From Aptenodytes patagonicus (taxonomy: Eukaryota > Chordata > Aves > Sphenisciformes > Spheniscidae), in assembly GCF_965638725.1 (NCBI RefSeq), contig NC_134975.1, forward strand, positions 2,492,179 to 2,556,178: 64,000 bases of DNA, read 5' to 3'. Below, piece after piece: positions 12,901 to 24,900 of the stretch; the stretch's first letter is position 1, and the number at the start of each line of letters is the position of its first letter. The position numbers and the translations under genes are program-made. The notes below the pieces were generated by a model. It saw nothing but the letters and a program-made list of their open reading frames with translations. It made no database searches and was not told where the DNA came from.

Positions 12901-15900
12901 GCGAGATGCGATTCTGTGAGTCCAGAGAGGCGTTAGTCCGTGCTGACTGTGGGAGTGCTCGTGGAAGGCTCCGCAGCAGAGGACTCGAAGAAGGCTGAGG
13001 TGTTTCATGCCTTTTTTTTTGCCTTAGCTGTTGCCGAGCAGGTCTGACTGCAGATAGGTAACAGCGTCCCTATCAAAAGGTAAACCTCAGTCAAAAGGTA
13101 AACCTCAGTCTTGAGGAGAGAGAGAGCGGTTTCGGGGCACTCCGGCCTTAATGATTTTGCAGGTAAACGCTGGAGAGTTTCCAGCTGGCCCCTGTAAGGA
13201 TTTATAGAAACTGAGCACTAATCCTCGAAGAACTTTTGTTTTTCTCTCCTGGCTCCTGGACGGGAGCCCCGCACAGGTCCCTGTTCAGCTCGCTGCGTGC
13301 TGCGGTAACTGTCGGTGTGTGCTGCCTGTCCCCTCGCTGCCTGTCCCCTCGCTGCCTGTCCCCTCGCTGCCTGTCCCCTCGCTGCCTGTCCCCTCGCTGC
13401 CTGTCCCCTCGCTGCCTGTCCCCTCGCTGCCTGTCCCCTCGCTGCCTGTCCCCTCGCTGCCTGTCCCCTCGCTGCCTGTCCCCTCGCTGCCTGTCCCCTC
13501 GCTGCCTGTCCCCTCGCTGCCTGTCCCCTCGCTGCCTGTCCCCTCGCTGCCTGTCCCCTCGCTGCCTGTCCCCTCGCTGCCTGTCCCCTCGCTGCCTGTC
13601 CCCTCGCTGCCTGTCCCCTCGCTGCCTGTCCCCTCGCTGCCTGTCCCCTCGCTGCCTGTCCCCTCGCTGCCTGTCCCCTCGCTGCCTGTCCCCTCGCTGC
13701 CTGTCCCCTCGCTGCCTGTCCCCTCGCTGCCTGTCCCCTCGCTGCCTGTCCCCTCGCTGCCTGTCCCCTCGCTGCCTGTCCCCTCGCTGCCTGTCCCCTC
13801 GCTGCCTGTCCCCTCGCTGCCTGTCCCCTCGCTGCCTGTCCCCTCGCTGCCTGTCCCCTCGCTGCCTGTCCCCTCGCTGCCTGTCCTTCCCCCAACCCCT
13901 GCAAAGCGACGTCACTATTTTCCAAGTTGAGCTGCTGAATGCGGGCCTGTTGGTTTAAGATAATGGGAAGTGACAAGGTGAAGAATAGTGCTGGCAATCG
14001 TGGACGTTTTAACACAAGGGTGCTGTAAGCGAGGCCTCTGCTGCCCCTGCCCCCTCCCGGGTCGCATGGGGAAGGGGTTTGTGTCGACCGAATCACCGGC
14101 GCAGGCGGCATCCCTGGGTGGAGGGCAGGGCGGGTGAGATGTTTATGTTCACCCTGTGAACATAAACGGGGGGGGGTAGTCTTGTTTTTAACACTCCTGC
14201 ACCCAGAGGGCCCTCCCCGTCCCCCATCCTGGACGTGGTGAAGCTCAGCACCAGAGCGCCTCTGGACAAAGGCTGTCAGATGCTGTCGAACGCCGGCTGC
14301 ATGGCGTGCTACAGCCCGGCCCCGGCTCTGACCTGGGCTGCGAGACGCAGGGCAGAGCAGCCGCTGTTGGAGACGTCGGCACGGGGAAGGGAAGGCTTGG
14401 CAGAGCCTACGTGCCAGCACCGTGGCTTACTGGTGTGCTTGAAGATCAGCCCAGATCTTCATAGGGCTGCAACCCTGGGGAAGATAAGACCTGAGGTCAC
14501 AAGACAAATGTAAAGGTTTAACAGACCTCAATTCTTTTTTCCCTTTTGTGTTTTTTCGTTTAAGACAAAGCAACAGTTTCCCCGTGAGGGCCGTGGTGGT
14601 CTTCACTGGCCCGATGCACTCTGGCCAAGGGCAATGCAACAGTCTCCTCTGGGAAGAGGGATGGATTTGTGGTTTCCAGTCCCGATCCCTGGTGACCCAG
14701 CTGGCATACGATGGGATTGTGCAAAGAAATTAAGGTCTTGTGTTTCCTAGAAGGCAAATAACATGTCTAACCAGCCTCTTCTCTTGCAAATAACTCTAGA
14801 CTGGTATGCAGGAAAAAGGAATCTAGGTTTGCTGCTAGAAGCAGAAACCTCACAGAAGCCCTAAGGAGCTCGGGGTGATGTGTGCCTGTGGACCCGAGCA
14901 CCTGCAGTGGCTGGGGGGGCGGAAAGGAGCCTCTGCACCGCTGTGTTCAATGGTCACGTATCGCAGGCTGCTGCGAGCCTGACTCTCTGTGGGTTGATTC
15001 CCGTGCAGGAGAGTAAAGAAGAATTTGAAACACGAGTATTGGATTGAGACGCCTTCCAAGGGGTTGTCGCCCTTTCGGGACTGGGCAGACCTTAAAAGCT
15101 GGAAATAGACTCACGTTTCCTGCCTCCGCCGTCTCTCTGCTATTTTAGTGGCATAACGCTCGTTGCTCTTCTAAATGCTTTACTCTCTGCTCCTGTGAAT
15201 GAGTCACGCTAATAGGAAGTAGTGAAGTTAATGAGACGCAAAGCTCGGTCGTGCTGCACGAGGTACGAGGAGCCTTAGGTGTGTTGCAGCAAACTGCAAG
15301 TTACGCTTTTCAGGTGGGAGCATAATTTCACGGTTTCGGGTTGACCGTGTGCCTGCAGGCACGTAACCGCTCGGGAACGCCAGCGTAGCGCTCCCGGGAA
15401 GCCCGTCCTGTTGCCTCGGGGGAGATGCCGGCGCTTTCCTGCTGCTCCCCTAAAACTCGGTTGTGCCGGAAGGGTTCAAGTTCAGCTGTGCCGCGGGTAA
15501 GTCGCTGTGCCCGAGGGGCTGGAAAGCCGGAGAGCCAGTGTCTCGAAGCATCCCTTCCGCGGTGCCTGTGCTGTGACCCTCGGTCACCTGTGCTCTCAGC
15601 TGCTGTTACTTCCTCCCCTCTGGCGTTTCCTTTCCAGCATATCCAAAATAACTTCCCTCTCTCCTGCTGCCTCAGCTACCCACACTCTTGTAAATCTTGC
15701 CACCGGCTCCCTCCCCTTCTCGGACGGCCCGGGCAGCGGCCGCGGGTCTTGCGTGATGGCAGCGGGTGAGGTGCTGTGGCAAGTGCTGGGGTTGCAGAGC
15801 TGCCCTGCGTCGTGGTGTTTTCTCCCATCGCGCTGGCTGCTTTCTGGCTGCCGCATCCATGAGCAGGCGTCGCCACGACCGGGCTTTTCCCCATCTCCCC

Positions 15901-18900
15901 AGAGCCTTTTGCGAACCCCCTTGCGGGCAGACGCCGGCCCCTCTTGCACGTGCTGTGGATTTTGTTCCTTATCTGCCAGGATTTTCCTGAATTTTCAATT
16001 CGGGACCTTCTGACTTTGCACTTTACCGGGGGCCTTGGAAGGACTTAGTTCTCACTTACCCATGAAAGAGCTCCGCATCAGGCCAAGGTGGAGCTGCCCT
16101 TTACTGTGGTCAGTGCTTAAGTGACTGGGGTTTTGGTGCCATGGGAATTCGGGGTGTGCGTGACCCGGTCGTGGAGGTTTCGGGCTGTAGGAAGGAGCGG
16201 AGGGAGGTGCTGTGCAGAGCCAGCCCCTCCGGGGGCTGGAGCCCGTGTGCCCACCCTAGGATGGTGTAAGGTACCCGGAGCCTGCCCTTGGCTCTCCTAC
16301 GCGCGGAGCCGTCTCCAGGGCTGGTGGTGGGATCCGCGCGCTGTGTCATTGTCCTTCTCTTTGTACTGGAAACTCTTGTGGTTGGGGACATGAGAACGTC
16401 TTACGCCCTTCTATAGCTGATAAGACTGTGGCTTTCGTTATCTTTCCGTTTCAGTGCTCTCTGGTACCATGTGATGTTTTCTCTTAGCCTTTGCCTAGGC
16501 AGGATGAAAAAACAGCGGTTGAAGAAACCCATAACTTTTGTTTCCAATAGAAATGTCACCTTGCCGTCCAGCTGCCCTCCAAAAGGGCTGGAGGGTCTTC
16601 TGCTGGGCCGCAGGACGTCTGCCGGGGCAGCACCGTCGTGGCTCGGCTAACCCGGTCCCCAAACTGTGGTTAGCTGTTCGCCGCAGCCCTGTCGCAAAGG
16701 GAAGAAGCTGTTGTGAAACAAACAAACAAGAAGTGGCTGCGTGGCTTCGTGCTGCGCTGTCGCTCCTGTCTGCTGCCGGCTCCAGCTCCTGAAGCGATTT
16801 GGTGTTTACCATTATTCCTTCGGAAGCACTTCCCCCTCCGCCCCAGCCCTTTACGCGCACTTACACACACCCGCGATGTCATTTTAAAAATAAATGACGA
16901 GAGCGCTGCGCGGGGTCAGGGGGACTCCTGCTCGCGCATTGATCCCGGCGCCGCCTGAAAGGGCTCGGCGTCCCGGACAAACCTTCGGGGAGTGGCGAAG
17001 GGCTTGCTCCCGGGGCGGGGGGGGAGGACAGTGCTGGGGGGGACTCTCTGACCTCCCTCTGCCCAGTCATCTGGTTCTTCATTGGTCCCCGCTGTGAAAC
17101 AGAACTTCGCTTTTGTCTGTAACACAAATACATCTTTTCCCCACCCCCCCTTTCCCCCTCTATTATGATTCAATCAATGATGTCATTATGTCCCATTCAG
17201 GGGCTCTTGAACCATTTGGCTGCAGGAATTTGGAGGAGCGGCTGGGGAAGAATGGCAGACCCGGCTCGCTCCCGGCCTTCCAGAGCCTATTCGAGTCTCA
17301 ACTGGAGAAACAAAGTCAGGTTTCCCCTTAACCCCTCTTCACCGCGGAGGACAAAAGTAAAAAAACAGCCCCAACCCCCCCGTGAAACGCAGAGAGGGGT
17401 GCGTGTGCTGCGCACATGCGGAGGGGGACTGCGAGGAATGTCTGCTGGTGAATTAGACCTTGCGCAGTTCCGAGGATCCCCTCCTTTCCGTTCAATCCCT
17501 TTAATTCAGATAACTTAAGTGGCTCTTTCTGTCCTTGGAAGACTCAATGGTTTTGCGTCCCCTGGCAGCGCTGGGCTCTGCGGTGATGTTGCACCAAGTC
17601 TTTGGTTCGTGGCTGTGGCTTTTGAGGGGGGACTCCGAGTTTCCTCTTCACGGCCGTGCACGTGGTGCCGACGGTTTTGTAGGAGCATTAGAAAAATATC
17701 TGTAAAGGCAAGTGATCCACGCTCCTAGGTCCCGAAAAGTTTTCCTAGTCTTACTAATTTGGCAATGGAAAGCCTCACTCCCTCAGAAAACCCTCTCCGA
17801 TTCGGTTATCGGATGGCGGAGCTGATCTTTCCCAGCTCTGCGCTTTCTGGAAGGTCCTTTAGGGCACCGACGGGTGCGGGGTTGGGGAGCCCTGAACTCG
17901 TGAGGGCTTAGAGACGCTTGAATGTAGATCCAGATCCAGGACCGTCTCGAATACCTTTCCCGCCGAAGCATCTGTGAGCGGGTGCCCCGCAGCGACGCTG
18001 CTGGCACGTGGCTGGCTGTCTCCCAGGCCTGGCTTTGTCAGAACACGTGGATTTAGGTTTTCTGATGTTTTAACTGCGGATGGGTAATGCGCTTTTGTAG
18101 GTCGGACCATTAGGCAGCCAGGCTCATCCCGCAGGGCCAAAAGAAGCTTGTTTAAAAACCTGGTCTTACAATAGCGTTTGGGATGGAACAGCTTAATTCC
18201 ACGGGTAGTTTAGTGGCTAATACATCTTTTCCTGGGCTCTGGCCATTCTTGTTATTTAAAAGGCATAAAAGCGAGTTGAGGGGGTGTTCGTATGGGAGAT
18301 CTGGCCGGGAGGGGAGAGGGGGGGTCCCCATGGACGAGGCTGTTCCTGCTCTGGCGTGCAGCTGGCCAGCAGAGACTCGCTGGCACGCAAGCTGCCATCC
18401 TGGAGGAATAAATGCACAGACTTAACAATTATTGGCGTTCAGTTAGTCGAATATTTGCAGAGCAGCAGCTCTTTTGCTAGATTTCCCTTCGAGCTCTGCT
18501 AGAATCTCAAGCTTTTACTGATATTGGAGAAACCAGATTAAGTGACCGTAAAAGATCAAACACAGGGTACGTTCCGAGTGCTTTACCCACCGCCTCTTAT
18601 CTCTTCTGGTTGAAAGAGGTCTGAAGACTTTGTACGTGTGGAAGTGACGAGCGTCCACGTAGATCCTGACTCTCTAGAGGTGCTGGGCTGCCTGCGGAGG
18701 AAGGCTGTCAGCCTGCGTGTTTCCTCTTAGTCTGCTGCTCAGACGTCTGTTGTTTTGGTTTTCCCGTGGTACCTTGCTGGTTGGAGGCAGCCCTGGATGC
18801 TCTTGGATGTCAGCCCTTTCTGTAGGGCAATTCCTGTTCGCTGGGACAGGGCAGCTAACTTCTTGAGTTTGGTTCCCTGTCCGAAATCTAACCAAGTGAC

Positions 18901-21900
18901 CCTCTACGCCAGGTCCTCCCTCCGCGGGATTTTGTCTTTGCCTTTCCGCTGGAAGGTAGGGCTGTTCCGCTCATCCCTGCCGCCGCTGCCCGGGGGGGAA
19001 GGATGGTCTGTGGGGTGAGGCTGAGAAACCAAGCGTCCAGCCCACGAGTCAACCGTGGGCCGTCCCCTGGCATTGCCTGGGGTGAAGGGTTGGCCCGTCG
19101 GCGCGGGGACGCGCAGGGTCCAGGCGCGCCCTCAGCTCAAGACGGTTATCTGGCGGAGAAAAAAGGTTGGGTCTAGGAGAGAATTGATAATCCAGCCTTC
19201 GCTCTGCTACTTCTCAAAAAGAGAAGCCGGGTGTAAATGGTGAGAGAGGCTGAGTTATGGCCAGCGCTGTGCTGCTCTGCTTGGAGGTCAGTGCTTGAAG
19301 TAGCTCATAGATTAGCGCAAAGTCTCTTATAATTAAACTCCAGGCAGTGAAATAGCACTGGAAGGTGCTGCTCTGCCCTGCCAGTTTTCTCCTGCAGGCC
19401 AGTTTAGTTTTCCCTGGTCGTATTTGAGCTGATGGGTCCCTAAATCTGCTCTCTTGAGCCGCTGACGCTTCTTTGCAGTGGTCGGTCTATGGGGTTCAAA
19501 GTCATTGCCAGGCCACAGGGGCCTTGGGAGCTTCTGGGCAGCAGGAGGAAACTCTTTGGTCTCCCTCCAAACCTGCTTCACGTACTGCTGAAAAATCTTT
19601 TGGGGTTAGGAGTGGTGAGCGCTCGCCTGGCTTCCCAGGCCCTTGGGTATGTGTACAGAGCATGGAGATAAAACCGCCTTTGAGTCAAAATTAGGCTATG
19701 TACCCTGGGATCCCCGGGAGAATAAACGTGCATGGCCCCGGTGATCGTCTTTGCTGCCCACCGTGGCAGTTGCAGCGGGCACGTTTGCACCCAAGAGTTT
19801 TCTTGTTCTACAAACTCACTGCGGTTTCGCCTCTTTTTACAGGAACTTCTTTCAGCTTGTAAAGAAACAGCACTTAGACACTGTGGGGCACTCCTCAGCT
19901 GGCCGGTGAGGTCTGCCGGACCCAGCGGCGTGGTGGGCTCGGCGTGCCCCGCTGCCGTGCAGAGGCGTGTGGATTTGCACTGCCGCTTGCAGGGGAAGAG
20001 TTAATGTTGCCGTGGTGCGTCGCCGTTTTTGCGCTTGTTGGGTTTGAATAGAATGGATTTTTTTTTTTCTTTTTTAAATCTGGGGCTAATGTGCAATTCA
20101 AATCATGTTTAGTCATCGCCCGATTGCCTCTTTTTAATAACAGCTGGACTCTTCGAGGGAAAACTGTCTTGCTCTGCCAAGGGGCTTTAACTCTGCCGGC
20201 CTCCCGTTCCAGAGCCAGGTGTATCGCTCTTAAACATGCTCCTGGGGTCCGTGCCGAATGCGGGGGGCTCGCCTCAAAGCCTTTCCACGCTGCGGGGCCA
20301 GTGAACTTTAGGAGGGAAGAGCCTCTGTAAATGCCATACGATATTTAAGATGCTGTTCGGCGGGTGCAAAGAGATAAAAAGCCCCTTCCGAGGCCTTTTG
20401 CCTTGTGGTGCACCTGAAATGTGTCTCCTTCACTCGGCCGGGCGGCATTCCTGACATGTTTGTTTCATCCCTGACGTCGAAGTCGAAGAATGCTTTTCAA
20501 CTCGGCGCTGGGAGAGTTGCAGGTGTACTCTTAGCACATGTCTGTGACTTTCTTCTCTTCCTCCCCTGCTGATCCCGTTTGGGGCGAGCATAAACTTCTC
20601 ACTGTGAAAGCCGCGGTGTCTCGACACAGAGAAACCTCAGAACTGCCGGCTGTTGCGGCTCCTGCCCAACGCGGTGTACAGAACAACACTTCAAATGGAT
20701 TTTTTTTTTTTGCCTTCCCAACCTGTTTTCCAAGGTGTACGTTGGAAGAAAGGACGGGGGGCAAGCTTGTGTTGCCTGTTTCCCTTAGCTTGCGTAAAAA
20801 AACCCACGTTGCTGAGAAGGTGAGTTAGTCCAAGAAAGCAGCCAGTCACTGATCCGGTGTTGCTCGGGCTTCATTAGTGTGAAGGAGTAAATCAGGACCT
20901 CCCCGGTGTACAACCAGAACGGGCACGGCGCTTTAAGCAACTCGTGCTCTTTATGCTTCCCATCTCCTTTCATAAGTACAGATCTCGGAGACCTGCAGCT
21001 CAGTCTGTTCTTGCACTAGACTTGTCCCAGGCACTTAGAGTAGGTTTTTAACAGATGAAGCGAGCCGAAAGATCAAGCTTTGCTCTAACTTTAGGTGACT
21101 TTGTGGACTAATTCTGTAATCTAGTTCCAGAAGAGACGGCAGGGAGTGCGCAGATCGTCCAGGGGCGTAGGCTGGCCCGGGGCGTGCTTGAGTGAGGCCA
21201 TCGGTGAGACCCAGCTGCGTTGGATGTCGCCACCGTCTTGCTGCGAGACGGCGAATGGGACGTTTCTCTGAATCCCCAAGCTGAGCTTCTGGTGTCCATT
21301 TCCCATGGAGATAAAGCTGTGTTTGATGTTTCTGAAATGCGCTGAGGCCCTTGGATCCGCCTACGTTGTGTGATTTTGTGTAAGCTGTGCTGTTTAAAAG
21401 TCATTCCTACGTGGCAGCAGAATAGAGGGTCCTTCCAACACCAACGTACTGTTTGTATAAGGACTGCGATAGGGACTTTAATGTATGTTCCTGCCGCATG
21501 TATCTAATCTAAGCGGAGTCCTCATGTTGGCGGTATTTTGGAGAACGGCTGTGACTATCTCTGCTGGCTCAGTCTCAGCGCGTATCCCTCTGTGACCAGC
21601 TCCAAATCTGGGCTGGAAGCATGAAGTGATGTTGGAGACGAAAGAGCTGTGCTGACTTGGGTTGAAAGGGGCAGCTTGAGATCGCTCCTGCGTTTTGTCG
21701 GGCTTTTGGAGGAGTGGAGCGTGAAACCCAGCATCGCTCCTCGTTCCTGCACCCTGCTCCGTGTACCATGAGGCCAAGATCTCCTGCGTGAGAGGCGATT
21801 TTGCGGATGGAAGTGGGAAGGGGTGCAAGGCACACGTGGAATATTTCAGTGTAAACCCTGGGCTTCCCTGTTGCTTCCCGTCCCCTGCTGAACGCGTGTT

Positions 21901-24900
21901 GGTGTACGGGAGCGTCGACTCCGGAAGGACTTTAGCAGCGCTCGGAGCCTGCGAGGGGAAAGAAACAGGAGGAATAAATACGTTGAGATGAATTTCAAAA
22001 AGGTGGTGGGTGACAGCTGTGCGTCCTAGGATTGGAGTGTTTCTGAGAATAAAACCATCAGTTGCTGTCATTCACCCTCCGGGTATGAAATTGGAAGCCC
22101 AGTTACCCTTGAGTGTTTCATAACCTTTACCTTTTGGAGGTCAAGGCCATGTCATCATTAATCTACCATCGCCTGAAAGCCTCGGGGCTCTGCTTTTCAT
22201 CCTGCCATCCGTCATGCTGCAGCGAGATACAGGAGAGTGACCAGAAGGGTCCGGTTCTATACACACATGTGGGCACACACCCTTCCATTCTCCGAGAATG
22301 AAAACACCGAGGGTGCGATTACGGAGGCTCGTGTCTGTCTCTCTGCATTTGTGATGAGGATACTCCGGGCTTCATCTGCAAATCCAGAGCAGTTTCCTCC
22401 CGGGGATGCTTTAATCTGCGGAGAAAGGAGCACTCTGCCCATGCAGCATGAAACTCGGCCTCGGGGGCAGAGATTTCATAGCGATGTGGGTTTTTAAAAT
22501 ACAGAGTGGGTGCACCAAGCAAGTCGTTTCCCTGCACGTCGGGGAGCTGCCCCTTTGAAGAAGGCTGTTGCCTTACCTCCTCCGTGGCTGTTATTGTGCC
22601 GTGAGCCTTGGCCAAACCGGGGCAGCGAGCTGTGATCTGACAAGGGGATAGCTGGAAACGACAACTGAGCGCGTGGAGCATCTCCCGTGCGTTGGTCCCT
22701 TTCCCCCGGTCTGAATCTGTGCCAGGGTCTCCTGGAGAGCCAGGCTGGTTCTTCATCCTTCTCCCTAGCCAGCTGCTCGGGGTGAGCCCGACGTTATTCC
22801 TGAAGTCTCATTTCGCAGCGCACACGTGCAGCAATTGCTGTTTAATCTACGTGTCTTGAGACCTGGGCGCTGTGAGCACAGAGCGGGATGTGTTAATGGA
22901 TGGTGGGGCCTTGCTGGCCTCGTCCTTTGCAGCAGCTCGCTCGGTGCGGAGATCAGAGGTGCTCGTGATGAATCGTTTATTAGAAGCTTGTAGGCGCTGG
23001 GGGCCGAGGGCGGTTGTCCTGCTTCTTGCCCTGAACACCAAAGGCAGTGAGATGCTTTTAGGTGATCTGGGATCAACTTTTGTCCGCCCTCTAAGAGCGA
23101 GGCTGGCGGTGGGGTTTTCCCCTCTGTAGAAGTTTAAGTCCTGCAGGTAAGTTAACCAGAACGTCGCACCGGAGCACTGCTGCCGCGGCTCCTTATTCCA
23201 CCGCTGCAGGAATTGCTGCTTGCAGCTTGCTGAGCTCAGGTGGGAGAGGAGAGCGGCAGGCTCGCTGTCAGCGGAGGGCTGAGATCTCCCTTGCAGGGAG
23301 CTCGTGTGTTGTGTTCAAAGGTAACCAGCTGTGCTCCGCCTGCCCCGAGCTGGGATCTGCTCTGTTGGCAGGGCAGCGGTGAGTGCCAGAGCTCTGCGCA
23401 CCATGGAAACCATGAATTAATGCCTTTTGGCATTAACTCTTCCAGCACCGGCGGTAGCGCTTCTGCCTTCTCCCGGGAGAAAGGGAATGATCCAGTTTTT
23501 AAATGGATCCTTCTCTCTTTTGGGAATAAGTGATATGAGCCAGAGGACAAGCGGTTAAACCTGGATTTAATCAGTGCTGACAGGCACTCTTCCAGTCTGG
23601 AGCTGTACAGCCCCTATTGCCCTTCGGGACCTCTTCCCGTGCACACCGGGGAGCTCCCCGACTCGTGTCACTTGCTTCAAGATCAAAAAAAAAAAAAAAA
23701 GACTGCTTGAAGCCCGAGGTTTCTCTGGAGGCTGCACGGGGCTCGTTGAAACGCCGCGGTGCGGAGGGGCGAAGCCCCCTTTCCTCGCTTTCTTGCCTGG
23801 CGCTCCCGTTCTGGTTCTCTTCATCCCTCCGCTCAGTTCAAGTTGCCCCTGCGTGGAAGAGGGCAGGCAGGACCCTGGGGACAGAAGGACCTGATTCTGC
23901 CCGGGGTGGTGCAGAGTCTGCCCCCTCGGTGCCTGGAGTCCGCGGGGTTTGGACTGGGCACTCCAGACGAAGAGGGAGCCCGGATCTCGCTCCGGGGAGG
24001 AAGCGGATCCCGAGGCGGATTCCCATGGTGGTGGGATGCTGTTACTGACAGCAGCCCCGCGCGGAGCTGTGCCAGCGCCCTGCGGTCCCGCAGATGAAAT
24101 TTAGGGGCCAAAATGAAAGCTTTGGGATTGCACAGGGCGCAGCGCAAATACGTCGATACGCTTGTGTAAATGCTCCTTGTTACCAGATCGCAGGAAAGAC
24201 TTGGCTTCAGGGCTTGGAGTCCTTCATAAAAGCGCTTTCCCCCCGCCCCCCCCTTCCTTCCCCCACCCCCCTTTTTTAGACAAACTACAAAATAACTATC
24301 GTGGCGTGAGTGCAAAGGGAACAAGCCTAGAAATAGTAAGGTTAGAAAATAAATCTGACATCCTGCCAGAAAGGTCAGCTTTCCCTGCAGATGCTGGTGC
24401 ACCCATTTGCACGCCGGAGCACGGCCCCGGGGCACTACCAGGGGTTGATAGATGCAGAGATAGCAGCGTTTTGATAGAGGTAATTTTCCTCAGATGGGTT
24501 TCAGCACCCCATGAATCAAAACCTGTCAGCGAGAAGCTAAAGATGGAGTGAAGTTTATTGTACGCGTGTTTGCATCTGACACTGTCGTGCTAGGGGGTCA
24601 AGTGAGCGAGATCATTAGGACCGTGTTGATTTAGTAGGACGGTTATGTGCTTTCCCTGCAGGGCAGTGGTGGGGGCGGGAGGCGTGGGGGGTGGCTTACC
24701 GAAAAAATAAATAAAAACCTACAGCTCGGTGCAGTCCCTGGGAGCCTCCCATGTCCTTTTATTAAAGACACAGCGCTTTTCTTCTTGAAAGTGGCTTTGG
24801 GGCCATCCTCTTGCTCGTGGGATTTAAACCACGCGGGCAGCAGTGGTGGTTTTTAAGAGCCTGTTTAATGTCGCTAATGCACAGGTTGGATTTTCTTTGT

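Noticed and set aside
13321-13886. CRISPR array
   Set aside because: The repeat is a pure 15-bp tandem with no spacers, in vertebrate DNA.
13202-14420. Long repetitive open frames on both strands (GDRQR, GQAAR, CLSPR, ACPLA, LPVPS repeats)
   Set aside because: They are produced by the stop-free 15-bp minisatellite in an intron. No conserved flanking protein exists.
23417-23436. 8-bp hairpin TTAATGCC-TTTT-GGCATTAA
   Set aside because: Short enough to be chance in a 64-kb window, with no context supporting a function.
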